Notes under the pieces: model-generated
Databases searched by the model: none
What the model was told of the DNA's origin: nothing
What the model saw: the letters and a program-made list of their open reading frames with translations, nothing else
Assembly: GCA_002839445.1 (NCBI GenBank)
Contig: PGYB01000010.1
Span: forward strand, 62,001-126,000
Direction of reading: 5' to 3'
Origin: Candidatus Riflebacteria bacterium HGW-Riflebacteria-1
GTDB lineage: Bacteria > Muiribacteriota > Ozemobacteria > Ozemobacterales > Ozemobacteraceae
DNA length: 64,000 bases
Made by a program: the position numbers and the translations under genes
Shown here: piece by piece, positions 9,231-18,282 of the stretch
How positions within the stretch are numbered: position 1 is the stretch's first letter
How the letters are laid out: the number at the start of each line of letters is the position of its first letter

Positions 9231-9264
9231 TAAGAAGTTATAAATAAAGCGGGAGGTTGTAAGT

Positions 9265-10011
9265 ATGTTTAATCAACTGGTAAAAAATCGACAGTTCAAT
9301 CTGTTTCTACTTGCCTCGTTCATATTCTCGATTCTGATTATACCGGCCACTGCAGAAGCCGGCATTCTTGGCAGTATTCTCAACGCAGTCAGACCATACG
9401 CCAAATTCGCCGGTAAAATTGCCGGTGCAGTTGCTGGTGCGTCCCTGTGTGCCGCCTTTGTTCCGCCTCTTGGCATGATTGCCGGTGGTATTGCCGGCTG
9501 GATAGTTGGTGGCATCGTTACCAGTTATGGTACAGGCAGTTTGAGTAACCTCGCGGCACTCGGTGGCGCGGCAGCAGGCGTAATGGCTCTTGCTTCATTC
9601 GGACCGGTAGGATATGTGGCCGGCGCGCTGGTTGGCGGGTTCCTCGGCAAAATTGCCATGAGTCTACTCTACAAAGCTGACCGCGAAGCTACCGGCGGTA
9701 TTCTGTTCATGACCGGCGGCTCTTCTCCTGCTTCAACATCAGGTGTGGCGCTTTCACCAGAGGTTCCGATGTCGCTTGATAATTCAGCACCTGCGCCGTT
9801 ACCGGTTACTTCAAGTGTAACTGAGTCTTCAGTTACCATTGCCCCGACTTCCGACGAAATACGGGCGGCCGATACCACATACCGCAACGCCTACCAGGCC
9901 TACATCAGCGCTACCCGCGAAGGTAACTCGCAGAATATCAGCGCTACCCACAAAGACTATCTGAAGGCTCTCGAAAACTATAAAAAGCTGACCGGCAAAG
10001 ACCCGCAGTAA
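9265..10011 (+). CDS. Glycine-zipper membrane protein with signal sequence
   Basis: 248 residues. A signal or anchor segment (FLLASFIFSILIIPATAEA) is followed by several glycine- and alanine-rich hydrophobic segments (about residues 45-140) with GxxxG spacing, such as GKIAGAVAGAS and GGIAGWIVGG, as in glycine-zipper proteins that pack or oligomerise in membranes. The C-terminal 100 residues are soluble, with a Ser/Pro/Thr linker and a short helical tail containing two similar stretches (YQAYISATREGN, SATHKDYLKALE). It has its own promoter and terminator, so it is a single-gene unit. Function unknown. Confidence 0.7.
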   Translation: MFNQLVKNRQFNLFLLASFIFSILIIPATAEAGILGSILNAVRPYAKFAGKIAGAVAGASLCAAFVPPLGMIAGGIAGWIVGGIVTSYGTGSLSNLAALGGAAAGVMALASFGPVGYVAGALVGGFLGKIAMSLLYKADREATGGILFMTGGSSPASTSGVALSPEVPMSLDNSAPAPLPVTSSVTESSVTIAPTSDEIRAADTTYRNAYQAYISATREGNSQNISATHKDYLKALENYKKLTGKDPQ

Positions 10012-10028
10012 GCTAACAACCGCTCTCA

Positions 10029-10070
10029 AAAATCACCGCCAGGCTCATAGCCGGCGGTGATTTTATTTTA
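10029..10070 (+). terminator. Rho-independent terminator
   Basis: Perfect 12-base stem (AAAATCACCGCC at 10029-10040 with GGCGGTGATTTT at 10053-10064), a 12-base loop and a T-rich tail. It ends the glycine-zipper gene. Confidence 0.85.
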
Positions 10071-10288
10071 GCAGGCTTTTGTGTTGCAAATCCCCAAACA
10101 ACAAATCGTCTCAACAATCCATTTGCCTATTCATGAGGACTTTACGAGATATTTCGTCTGGACTATTTCTCGGGCAAGCTGATTATGATAACAATGCAGG
10201 CTCTCTGTATGCGGTCATCCACAAGTTAAAGTATTATATAGATTATGCAGGGGGGTTATTACATGTTTTCTGCAGTTTTTCCAAAACT

Positions 10289-10317
10289 ATCTGCGCAATC
10301 TGCGTAATCTGTGGATT
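10289..10317. repeat. Dispersed phrase repeat (ATTACGCAGATT type)
   Basis: On the minus strand this reads as CCACAGATTACGCAGATT followed by GCGCAGAT. Near-identical wording is known as a dispersed intergenic element in many environmental bacterial genomes. It is noncoding here. Confidence 0.5.
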
Positions 10318-10357
10318 GTATTCTTCTTTTTTTCTGTGATACTGCGCGAAATGTTTT

Positions 10358-10420
<63 letters not shown>

Positions 10421-10475
10421 AAATAATAGCTGAACAAGCCCGAAGTATTCGCAAACAAAATAAGTTGAACTGGTA

Positions 10476-11108
10476 TTACTGGGTGGCCTGCAGCAGCCAG
10501 TTAACCTTGCGCGGCGTGATCATCATGAAAAAAGATTTAACACGCGGGTCAGCGTCAGGGTCGGCAAGAATCTTTGCTTTTTCGTCTTCAGCCAGGCGGT
10601 CGAATTTTTCAGTGTAAAGAATTTTCATGGAAACCTTGAACCAGACCTTCGAGTTGAGAGCCAGCTCAGATTCTACAAATGCGTTCGAATCGCGATAGCT
10701 CGAATCATACTCAAAGTTCAGAATCTGTCCGTCGCTGAACATAAATGGTCGCATATCTGACAGAGACGGGTTCTGCTCGTGCAGCCCACCCTTTTTGCCG
10801 CGATACAGACGACGAGTTTCGCTTTCAAAAAAGTAGACAACTGTCTCAGTTGGCGAAAGAGAGATATTAAGCATGTCATCGTATACCAGTGGCTTCTCAT
10901 GCGCATTACGTAGTTCATTGCGCACGCCAGACATGATTATGCGCGTAGTCTGCAGAATATCGAGCTTATTGCGTGAATGTGTAAAAGAGGTTCGCACCAT
11001 GCGCAAAATCTGATACAGAGAAGTTGACAACAGCACGAACAGTCCAACTGCAAACACCAGTTCGATTATCGTCGTGCCAGTATTTCTTTTACGTCTGAAC
11101 ATGTTCAA
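10476..11108 (-). CDS. Minor pseudopilin, PulJ/GspJ-like (cassette A)
   Basis: 210 residues. A short basic leader is followed by a type III prepilin signal, GTTIIELVFAVGLF, with Glu at +5 after the processing glycine, and a single hydrophobic helix. The soluble part (residues 40-210) is a beta-rich domain with no recognised motif. Size and the helix followed by the RMVRTSFTHSRNK segment fit the J-type minor pseudopilin, which joins I and K at the pseudopilus tip. The ATG overlaps the previous gene by 4 bases; it is the last gene of the cassette. Confidence 0.75.
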   Translation of the reverse strand: MNMFRRKRNTGTTIIELVFAVGLFVLLSTSLYQILRMVRTSFTHSRNKLDILQTTRIIMSGVRNELRNAHEKPLVYDDMLNISLSPTETVVYFFESETRRLYRGKKGGLHEQNPSLSDMRPFMFSDGQILNFEYDSSYRDSNAFVESELALNSKVWFKVSMKILYTEKFDRLAEDEKAKILADPDADPRVKSFFMMITPRKVNWLLQATQ

Positions 11109-11548
11109 TAGTAGTTGTACCTTGGATCTGTGAGTATTGATACGAAAGTGAGAACCGGCACATCAGTCTCTGCCGTACGATACTTAGACACCACTGTGAT
11201 CTTGATGCGCAGCAAAAACATCGGCTTTGCACCAGGTGGAAGAGGCGTAACTGGTTGCAAAGTCGGCTCAAAATGCATTTCAAACCCGTTATTGTCGGCT
11301 GTCTTCTGCAGTTCGAGATATTCTTCGTCATTATGCAGCTTCTGCGCCTTGTCGTAACCAAGAGTTCTCGCCAGTTCGATCGCTGAAGTGCCAAACAGAG
11401 TCGCCATTGTTCTGGTGTCTGCGCGAACAATGCGCTTCTGGCCAGATTGCATCAGCGAATAAATCGGCAGAATACCTGCCGTGATCATCATGATCACGAT
11501 CAGAATTTCTACCAGCGAAAACGCTTGTCGTCGGCTCTTATTCATCAT
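11105..11548 (-). CDS. Minor pseudopilin, PulI/PilV-like (cassette A)
   Basis: 147 residues beginning with a basic leader and the prepilin signal AFSLVEILIVIM, cleaved after Ala and with Glu at +5. The hydrophobic helix includes the ITAGILPIYSLMQSG stretch typical of PilV/GspI-like proteins. Overlaps of 4 bases on both sides show tight translational coupling between the GspK-like and PulJ-like genes, reproducing the I-J-K grouping of type II secretion operons. Confidence 0.75.
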   Translation of the reverse strand: MMNKSRRQAFSLVEILIVIMMITAGILPIYSLMQSGQKRIVRADTRTMATLFGTSAIELARTLGYDKAQKLHNDEEYLELQKTADNNGFEMHFEPTLQPVTPLPPGAKPMFLLRIKITVVSKYRTAETDVPVLTFVSILTDPRYNYY

Positions 11549-14091
11549 TCGCGCTCATATTTCCAGTCAAATTTACCGACACCGCCGGTAACAATTTTTG
11601 CGACATATTGCTTGTCCATCAGCTGTGGCATGGCATTGCGCCAGATCCCGTTCAGCGGATTATATATTATCTGATTCTCGCCAGGCGTGGCAAAATGCTC
11701 TTCGAGATTAAGAAATGGCGTAACAACAGTACCCTTAATGGTTACCGGCTTATCACCCATCACCATAAGAGGTTCTGACACCGAGATCAGGTTCGCTTCG
11801 ACGTAACAGCGGGGAGTCTGCGCATTGGTGGTTCTGATTATGATCTGCGGTGCAATAATCGTGATCATATTCTCGCCAATAGAGGAATTAAAGTTATTTA
11901 CATCGGTATCAACGCCGACCAGATCGCCTTCGATAAGCACTTTCCCGCCGCCCATCATCGGGCTGGAATAGATGATGCTGTGTCCGCGAAACTTCAGATT
12001 GCGCAAGCCAAGCGGCTCTGAGTCGTTGAGAGCAAGAACGCCATTGAGTTCAAGAACCTGGTTGTTTACACCGCTACGATAAGACTGCACGTTGTTGATA
12101 TACTTAAAATCAAAGCGATCATAAGAGGTGCCACCGATAGCCACCGTTGTTCGGCCACGGAAAAAGTCTTCGGTGCTGCGCGGAATAAAGTAAAAATCTA
12201 AAAGGTAGGAGCTATAAGGATCTGGCAGAGCGTGCCACAAGGCACCTTCATAAAATTCGAGCATCGGGCTGTTTTTGATGACCTGCTCCATGCCGCTGGG
12301 TATCTTATCATAAGGATACGGGAAATTCTCAAGATAACCACCCAGAGCGTCTTTAAGAGGCCCGGCGTATTCTTTGGTCTCGCCGCGAGTGCGCTGCAGA
12401 AAGTTGCTGAGCCCGCGATTATAAAGCTCAACACCCGAATCACTCATGAAGTTGCCATATTTTTCAAGTTCTTTAAGGCCGTCCGGAAGCTTATCCCAGT
12501 TTCGGAAAATCTTTTCGGCAAAATCAGTAGAAACTCCTGCGAGGACAAACAGATCTCTTGCCTGTGTGGCAGTAAGCTTATCGCTGCCCTTTAAGCCCAT
12601 CGAAGTAACGATCGGGCCATCGGTCTTTACAAACGGCAATTCAAAAGGCTCGCCGTCTTCGGGATGAATCTGCACCGCTCTGAAGTATTGGCGCATAGCC
12701 GGGCCATATACCAGAGTCGGCGACAACTTGGTGGCATCAGCAGGTGAATCAGGAGCAAGACGCGAACCACCGATCGGCGGCATGTTGCCAAATATGTCGA
12801 AGCCGCTGCGGTCGAGAGGAGGCATCAATCTGGCCTTCATCATCGCTTCGCTTGAATTTGGCGCGCCGGGAGTCTGATTGACCAGCTCGCCGGTGTGGGT
12901 CTTATAAGTCTGAAAGTTATTGATAAAAGACGGCGGACCATCGGTGAGAGGCTCAATCAGCTCTTTGCCTGAGCCAACATTGAAAAGTCTTATCTTGTGT
13001 TTGTTGCTCCAGCCCGTTGTCCACAAAATACCGTCTTTGGTTTTCTGCTGGCCCTGGAGTTCCATGAAGTCTTTTACATAGTCTTTCATGCCATACCATG
13101 GCACGTCAAAACGCAGAAAAAAGTTCTCCTGGCCGTTCACCTGGCGGGCATTGCGATCGTTGGGATCGACATTTGAGCCAAAGAGAAGCTTGGCGCCATT
13201 GGTGGAGCGCACAAGAACGGCAGGGCCAGCCTGCATGAGGCTGTTGAGATCCTGGCCGAGATAAACACGACCGGGCGGCGTCAAAGCGTTGTTACCGAAC
13301 TGAGCAAGATCGGTTTCCCAGCTGCTGGCACCTGACAAGGCGTTAAAATCACGCCGAATCGCGCTCCAGCCATGGTCAAGGCGCAGCAACCCGACCGAAG
13401 GTTTGTTGTCATCACGGCGCATACCTTCCTGCAGTCCCCCGGATGATTCATGGTGATTGAAATGCGACCCGCCATAAACGCTGCCATCTTTTACATAGAG
13501 CGTAAAATAATTGAAAGGCGGAACAAAGGTTTTGACCACACGAATCAAAAACTTGAGCGAAACGCGTGCGACGTGACCGCGATAGTTAACTACTGCTCTG
13601 ACTTCAAGCTCACCCTGTTTTTCTTTGAGGTCTTTCTTGATTTTGTAAAGAACCTGATCGCCGTTGGAAGCTTCGACAGCATTTATGTGCTGCAGCTTGA
13701 TAACGGCATCGACAAGAAAGTCCTTGGACTCGACGAGGCCACGACCAAACTGTATGCCGTATATCTGGCGGGCAGTCTCACGCGTGTAGGCGGTGAGTTT
13801 AGCCACCTGAGCAGCCTGGAGAGGAATTTCCTTGCTGACATCGACGCTGTGCGAGCGCAACACCTTATAAAGCTGGTTGTTATCGTCATCGTGATTCAAA
13901 GAATTTTTCAGGCGGGCAACGAATTCTTCAACGGCGGCTTCAGCCAGATTAAAAGCGACCTCTGACTCATAAGACATCGCCGATGAATAGTCTTCTGATC
14001 CGGTGAAGAAGGTCAGTGAAACACCAAGAATGAACAATACGCTCATACAGGTCAAAGCGAGGAGGAATATTGAGCCGTGCTTAGTCGACAT
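11545..14091 (-). CDS. Giant GspK/PilX-like pseudopilin (848 residues)
   Basis: The ATG at 14091 follows GGGGAGGG at good spacing; the frame extends to 14124 without further support. After GSIFLLALTCMSVLFILG the sequence shows FNLAEAAVEEF, the helix pattern of PilX/GspK minor pilins. Usual family members are 170-330 residues, so about 500 extra residues are present. The middle has no recognised domain. The last 180 residues are rich in beta strands with repeated isoleucine/valine rungs (for example KVLIEGDLVGVDTDV), suggestive of a solenoid. It probably caps the pseudopilus, with the large C-terminal part facing outwards. It overlaps its upstream lipoprotein gene by 11 bases. Confidence 0.7.
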   Translation of the reverse strand: MSTKHGSIFLLALTCMSVLFILGVSLTFFTGSEDYSSAMSYESEVAFNLAEAAVEEFVARLKNSLNHDDDNNQLYKVLRSHSVDVSKEIPLQAAQVAKLTAYTRETARQIYGIQFGRGLVESKDFLVDAVIKLQHINAVEASNGDQVLYKIKKDLKEKQGELEVRAVVNYRGHVARVSLKFLIRVVKTFVPPFNYFTLYVKDGSVYGGSHFNHHESSGGLQEGMRRDDNKPSVGLLRLDHGWSAIRRDFNALSGASSWETDLAQFGNNALTPPGRVYLGQDLNSLMQAGPAVLVRSTNGAKLLFGSNVDPNDRNARQVNGQENFFLRFDVPWYGMKDYVKDFMELQGQQKTKDGILWTTGWSNKHKIRLFNVGSGKELIEPLTDGPPSFINNFQTYKTHTGELVNQTPGAPNSSEAMMKARLMPPLDRSGFDIFGNMPPIGGSRLAPDSPADATKLSPTLVYGPAMRQYFRAVQIHPEDGEPFELPFVKTDGPIVTSMGLKGSDKLTATQARDLFVLAGVSTDFAEKIFRNWDKLPDGLKELEKYGNFMSDSGVELYNRGLSNFLQRTRGETKEYAGPLKDALGGYLENFPYPYDKIPSGMEQVIKNSPMLEFYEGALWHALPDPYSSYLLDFYFIPRSTEDFFRGRTTVAIGGTSYDRFDFKYINNVQSYRSGVNNQVLELNGVLALNDSEPLGLRNLKFRGHSIIYSSPMMGGGKVLIEGDLVGVDTDVNNFNSSIGENMITIIAPQIIIRTTNAQTPRCYVEANLISVSEPLMVMGDKPVTIKGTVVTPFLNLEEHFATPGENQIIYNPLNGIWRNAMPQLMDKQYVAKIVTGGVGKFDWKYERE

Positions 14092-14635
14092 AGCGACCCT
14101 CCCCTTTGCTAAGAGCCATGTCAATGACCTGCTGGCTCATCATACCTTCTTCAAAGGACTCACGAAATCTCGGGTCCTTTTGCAGAGTTTCCATGACTTC
14201 GAGCATTTTTCGCATTGCCCTACTTCTTCGGCTGGTCTTGCCACTTTTATGATAGATCATGGCAGAAAGATACCAGGTCTGCATTTCAAGGTATGGGTCA
14301 TCGTTTATATCCATTTGAACCCGTTCTACTTCACGCAAAGCGCCATCAAAGTTCTCTTTCTGATACATGTCGAACGAAAATTCAAGGCGTTTATAGAGTT
14401 CCTGGGTGCGGCGATCCTTCTCACGTTCAGGAAGCTGGCGTTCAGATAATTCAGCGACGGCGGCGACACCTGCACTCGCATCTTGAACTGCCGGCCTTCT
14501 TTCAGTCTGCGACGGGTCGGGGGTGAACTTCTGGCCGGATGGTCGGCGGGCCTGCCGGTTGCAACAGCCAGTACAGAACAATATGATTGCCAGAACATTC
14601 AGCAGTATTAGCAGCCGGTTACTGTTGTTTAGCAA
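14081..14635 (-). CDS. TPR-like lipoprotein of pseudopilin cassette A
   Basis: 184 residues, TTG start nine bases after AGGAA. The N-terminus has a lipoprotein signal with lipobox FCTGC. After a Pro/Arg/Ser-rich linker comes a helical region (about residues 70-160) with TPR-like spacing. Pilotin-like or PilF-like assembly factors have similar size and fold, but no specific motif proves that. It is first in the cassette, directly downstream of a good promoter. Confidence 0.6.
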   Translation of the reverse strand: MLNNSNRLLILLNVLAIILFCTGCCNRQARRPSGQKFTPDPSQTERRPAVQDASAGVAAVAELSERQLPEREKDRRTQELYKRLEFSFDMYQKENFDGALREVERVQMDINDDPYLEMQTWYLSAMIYHKSGKTSRRSRAMRKMLEVMETLQKDPRFRESFEEGMMSQQVIDMALSKGEGRYVD

Positions 14636-15010
14636 AGCAAAATTCCTGTATCTGCGATATAGTTCTATTAATAGTACCCCAGAGAGGGGTTAAAGTCAAT
14701 CGTCGGCTCAAACAGTCAACAATGTCTCGGTAAGATTCGACCTTGTTTATCTTCATGCTCAGCAAGGCTTAATAAGAGCATGGCGCCATGGGCATAGCGC
14801 ATCCTGATTGTATCGCAAACGTCATCAAGCCATTATCCTGCGCGCAGTCGCAGAATCCAGAATGGCAATAATGTCGTGGATTCTGCGACTTCGCTTTGCT
14901 ACGCGCAGAATGACTTAGTCGGGTTCCGTCATTTCCTCGGCAGCGGGAATCCAGTCCAATTGGCTGGCCAGGGCTTTTTAGTGCGATTGCCCTGACACAA
15001 TAAAGGTGCC
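14636..15010. other. Intergenic region with inverted repeat and repeat-family remnants
   Basis: No gene. 14847-14859 and 14877-14889 form a perfect 13-base inverted repeat (GTCGCAGAATCCA with a 17-base loop). The following 14930-14960 carries the phrase CAGCGGGAATCCAGT, which belongs to a widely dispersed intergenic repeat wording in bacterial genomes. Reading frames translated from such elements are not genes. Confidence 0.6.
14671..14699 (-). promoter_or_regulatory. Promoter of pseudopilin cassette A
   Basis: TTGACT (14694-14699), 17-base spacer, TACTAT (14671-14676) on the minus strand, about 36 bases before the TTG start. The spacer contains a small palindrome, ACCCC and GGGGT around AGAGA. 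Confidence 0.65.
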
Positions 15011-15039
15011 TTGACAAGCCGTTATATTCGGGCTAAAAT
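15011..15039 (+). promoter_or_regulatory. Near-consensus promoter, probably giving a leaderless mRNA
   Basis: TTGACA (15011-15016), 17-base spacer, TAAAAT (15034-15039). The ATG of the cupin gene is at 15046, only 7 bases after the -10, so transcription should start at or next to the start codon. No ribosome binding site is present. Confidence 0.75.
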
Positions 15040-15045
15040 TCGCGC

Positions 15046-15753
15046 ATGAATAAAACAACAAACCTGGTCAAGAACTTTGCCTCAATCCTGATCGCCGTAG
15101 CGCTGGCTTGTCCTGCAACTCTAATTTCAGCAGAAAAAGCGGCCAGCAAAACTGCGTCTTCCAACCTCTTCTTCGCCTTTGAAGATGCTGCGTATCACAC
15201 CTCGCCAGACAAGAGAATCGGCGCCAAGATACTTGCCGATCCCGCAAAAGTCGGGCCTTCTATGTCTTCGCTGGTGCATCTGACTTATCTGCCGGGCGCG
15301 CACATTACCAGTCACCGCCACGTTTATGTCACCGAGATCATCTACGTTCTCGAAGGCAACCTTACGTTGCGCATTGGTGAAGAAATTAAGATTCTCGGCC
15401 CGAACAGCACAGCGTATATTCCCGCCAAATCATTTCATGAGTATCTCAACGACTCAACAGATGTCGTCAAATTTCTTCAGTATTATTCACCGTCCGGTCC
15501 CGAAGAAGAATACCGCAACTGGGAAAAACCAGCTGCTGCCACCACCAATCCCGAAGCTGGCAAAAAAACCGAATCGGCAAAAAATGACAAACCTTCACAC
15601 GTAATTGCGCCCGCCCTGCCCCCGATTCCTGGCAGCCCGAGACCGGTTATCGGAACAGTTACCGAAAAGAGTGTCAGCCCGGATAAGCCAGCCGACAAAC
15701 CCGCTGACAAGCCCTCTGACAAACTTCAACTGAAAATGGGCAAGGACAAATAA
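15046..15753 (+). CDS. Secreted cupin-domain protein
   Basis: 235 residues with a signal peptide (LIAVALACPATLISA). A cupin barrel spans about residues 60-150. Motif 1 is HITSHRHVYVTEIIYVLEG, with its histidines and Glu as metal ligands, and motif 2 contains PAKSFHEYLN. The C-terminal 75 residues are a Lys/Pro/Asp-rich tail with repeated DKPA units, probably disordered. Periplasmic small-molecule binding or a metal-dependent enzyme is likely; the substrate cannot be told. The stop overlaps the ATG of the next TPR gene by one base (TAATG), so the two are coupled. Confidence 0.8.
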   Translation: MNKTTNLVKNFASILIAVALACPATLISAEKAASKTASSNLFFAFEDAAYHTSPDKRIGAKILADPAKVGPSMSSLVHLTYLPGAHITSHRHVYVTEIIYVLEGNLTLRIGEEIKILGPNSTAYIPAKSFHEYLNDSTDVVKFLQYYSPSGPEEEYRNWEKPAAATTNPEAGKKTESAKNDKPSHVIAPALPPIPGSPRPVIGTVTEKSVSPDKPADKPADKPSDKLQLKMGKDK

Positions 15754-16508
15754 TGCTAGTGCCCGAGACCAAGAGCTCGTATTATAGCGACGGACTGCTT
15801 GAAGAGGCAGTTCAGGAAAATCGCCGAAAACTTGAACAGGAACCAGACAACCACATGCTCAGATGCAGTCTGGCCAACGGCCTGTTGCGCCTCGGCCTTT
15901 TTGGCGAAGCAATTGAGCACTACAAAAAATGTATCGAAGCATCGTCGAGCGCAGAGTATTGGAATAATCTCGGCAAAGCCCTGCTGAATGCCGGTCAATA
16001 CCAGGAAGCCATTGAAGCCTTTAATCAGGTTATCAGCCGGCACAACTGGCCTGACGCACACTATTACATGGGCCTTGCCTATCGCAGCCTCAACCAGCTC
16101 GATATGGCCAATGAACAACTGCTCGAAGCGATCAGAATCAACCCGAAATACCGCGAAGCGCTGAACGAGCGTGCGCATATTCTTGAAGCGCTTAATCGCA
16201 CAGATGAAGCCATGATCGAGTATAAAAAGATCATCGCGCTGTTCTTTGCTGAGTATCAGGCAAATGAAGCCGAAATGTACAGTTACGAGATGTCGGTGCT
16301 GCTTGACAACGACGAACTGGTTGAAGAACTGATAAGGCAACTGCGCCGCTACATTCAGAAATTTCCGGGCTTCGCCGATGGCTATTACAAGCTTGGGCAG
16401 GCTCTCGAAGCCAAGGGCCTGCAAAATGAGGCGATGATGGCTTTTCGCCGCGCACTCGAAATAAATCCCAGCTACGAAACAGCCAGAAAATGTTTCTGGA
16501 AGAGATAG
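15753..16508 (+). CDS. TPR-repeat protein upstream of pilB
   Basis: 251 residues, no signal peptide, so probably cytoplasmic. At least five TPR-like helix pairs can be seen, with the characteristic A/G/Y spacing (GLFGEAIEHYKKCIEA, GQYQEAIEAFNQVI, NRTDEAMIEYKKI, GLQNEAMMAFRRALEINP). It lies 10 bases before the PilB gene and probably acts as an adaptor for the assembly motor, like PilF/PilW-type TPR proteins, though those are lipoproteins. Confidence 0.8.
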   Translation: MLVPETKSSYYSDGLLEEAVQENRRKLEQEPDNHMLRCSLANGLLRLGLFGEAIEHYKKCIEASSSAEYWNNLGKALLNAGQYQEAIEAFNQVISRHNWPDAHYYMGLAYRSLNQLDMANEQLLEAIRINPKYREALNERAHILEALNRTDEAMIEYKKIIALFFAEYQANEAEMYSYEMSVLLDNDELVEELIRQLRRYIQKFPGFADGYYKLGQALEAKGLQNEAMMAFRRALEINPSYETARKCFWKR

Positions 16509-16518
16509 ACAACCAATA

Positions 16519-18282
16519 ATGTCTGCAAAACCAGCACCTCAGCAACGTAAAAGACTTGGCGATATTCTCGTCGAAGCCGGCCTGATAACTTCTGAACAGC
16601 TCCAGGAAGCGCTTAGCAAGCAAAAAATCCTGGGCAAGCGACTCGGCAAAGTACTTGTCGAGACTGGCATGACCAATGAAGACAGCATTGCAACCACCCT
16701 GGCCCGCCAGATGAATATTCCCTATCTCAACCTCAATGAGATGACTGTTCCGCCAGAGGTGTTGACAACTATTCCTGAAGGAATCGTGCGCAGCCACAAT
16801 CTACTGCCGGTTCACCTGACCGGTAATCTTCTGCAGATAAGCATGGCCGACCCTCTCGACGTTTTTATCATCGATGAAATTCATTATCAGACCGGCTACG
16901 AGCTGGAAGTTGCTATCAGCCCCGAATCCCAGGTTGAAGCAGCGATTCGGCATTATTACGGCACCAGCGACAGTCTGCAGAACGCCGTCGACAACATTGC
17001 CGCCGAGCGCAGTTCTGAAGTAACCCTCGACGAAAGCTTTTTCACGACGTTCGACCTGGGTGGCGAAGAGCAGAGCGTTCCGATCATCAATCTGGTCAAC
17101 ACCATCATTCAGCAGGCAATCAATGACCGCGCCAGCGACATTCACATCGAGCCCGACGAAGAAATAATCAGGGTAAGATACCGTATTGACGGCATACTTA
17201 ATGAACTGATGAAGGCGCCAAAATCTATTCAGAGCGAACTTCTCTCGCGCCTCAAAATCATGGCGCAGATGGATATCTCAGAAAAGCGCCTGCCGCAGGA
17301 TGGCCGCATCAAGGTTAAGGTGCAGAATAAAAGCATCGACCTGCGTGTGTCATCACTACCAACGGTTTATGGCGAAAAAATCGTTATCCGTATTCTCGAC
17401 AAGAGCCGCATGCAGCTTACTCTCGACCAGGTCGGATTTGATCAAGACCTGCTAGAACTCTTCAAGACCCTGTCTTCGTCGCCGAACGGCATCTTTCTGA
17501 TGACCGGCCCAACAGGTTCAGGTAAGACATCTACTCTCTACGCGGCAATCAACTTTATCAGAAACGGCCAGATCAACATCACTACAGTAGAAGATCCGGT
17601 TGAATACCTTATTCCAAGTATAAATCAGGTGCAGGTGCGCCCCGAGATTGGCCTGACCTTTGCCAGAACCCTGCGCTCGATTCTGCGCCAGGATCCCAAT
17701 GTCATTCTCATCGGCGAAATACGTGACTTTGAAACCGCGCAGATCGCCATTGAATCTGCCCTCACCGGGCATCTGGTCTTTTCGACCCTGCATACCAATG
17801 ATGCCGCTTCAGCGGTGACACGCCTGATTGAAATGGGCGTTGAGCCATACCTGGTAGCCTCAGCAGTTATCGGCGTCGGTGGTCAGCGCCTGGTTCGCAA
17901 GATCTGCCCATCATGCAAAACTTGTTACAAACCAGAAGGCGAAGCTCTCGATCTGCTCAAAGAGCACGGGCACGCTGATGCCCAGCTTTTCAGTGGCAAA
18001 GGCTGTCTGACCTGCCGCCGCACCGGTTATTCAGGCCGAACTGCCATACACGAAATAATGACCATCAATGAAGAGATTCACAGTCTCATTCTCAAATCGG
18101 TTTCTGCCCGTGACATCAGACATGCCTCGATCAACGCCGGCATGCGTACCATGCGCATCGACGGTGTTCTCAAGGCAGTCAGGGGTGTGACCACGATTGA
18201 AGAAGTTATGCGCCTGACCAGGGGCGAGGAAATACGCAGAACCATCATTGCACCAGCTTCACCGGCAGGTGCTGCCAAGTGA
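16519..18282 (+). CDS. pilB: Type IV pilus / type II secretion assembly ATPase (PilB/GspE)
   Basis: 587 residues. The N-terminal MshEN-like domains (about 10-150, with LGDILVEAGLI and LGKVLVETGM) are followed by the hexameric ATPase core. Walker A GPTGSGKTST is near residue 331, the Walker B region LIGEIRD near 396, and the zinc-binding tetracysteine region CPSC...CLTC is about 462-500. It powers pilin insertion from the cytoplasmic face. The full-length N-terminus and cysteines separate it from the retraction ATPase PilT. It overlaps pilC by 4 bases. Confidence 0.95.
   Translation: MSAKPAPQQRKRLGDILVEAGLITSEQLQEALSKQKILGKRLGKVLVETGMTNEDSIATTLARQMNIPYLNLNEMTVPPEVLTTIPEGIVRSHNLLPVHLTGNLLQISMADPLDVFIIDEIHYQTGYELEVAISPESQVEAAIRHYYGTSDSLQNAVDNIAAERSSEVTLDESFFTTFDLGGEEQSVPIINLVNTIIQQAINDRASDIHIEPDEEIIRVRYRIDGILNELMKAPKSIQSELLSRLKIMAQMDISEKRLPQDGRIKVKVQNKSIDLRVSSLPTVYGEKIVIRILDKSRMQLTLDQVGFDQDLLELFKTLSSSPNGIFLMTGPTGSGKTSTLYAAINFIRNGQINITTVEDPVEYLIPSINQVQVRPEIGLTFARTLRSILRQDPNVILIGEIRDFETAQIAIESALTGHLVFSTLHTNDAASAVTRLIEMGVEPYLVASAVIGVGGQRLVRKICPSCKTCYKPEGEALDLLKEHGHADAQLFSGKGCLTCRRTGYSGRTAIHEIMTINEEIHSLILKSVSARDIRHASINAGMRTMRIDGVLKAVRGVTTIEEVMRLTRGEEIRRTIIAPASPAGAAK

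Noticed and set aside
14769..15017. 82-residue minus-strand frame
   Set aside because: It is a translation of dispersed intergenic repeat wording (LDSRCRGND type), a known false-gene pattern.
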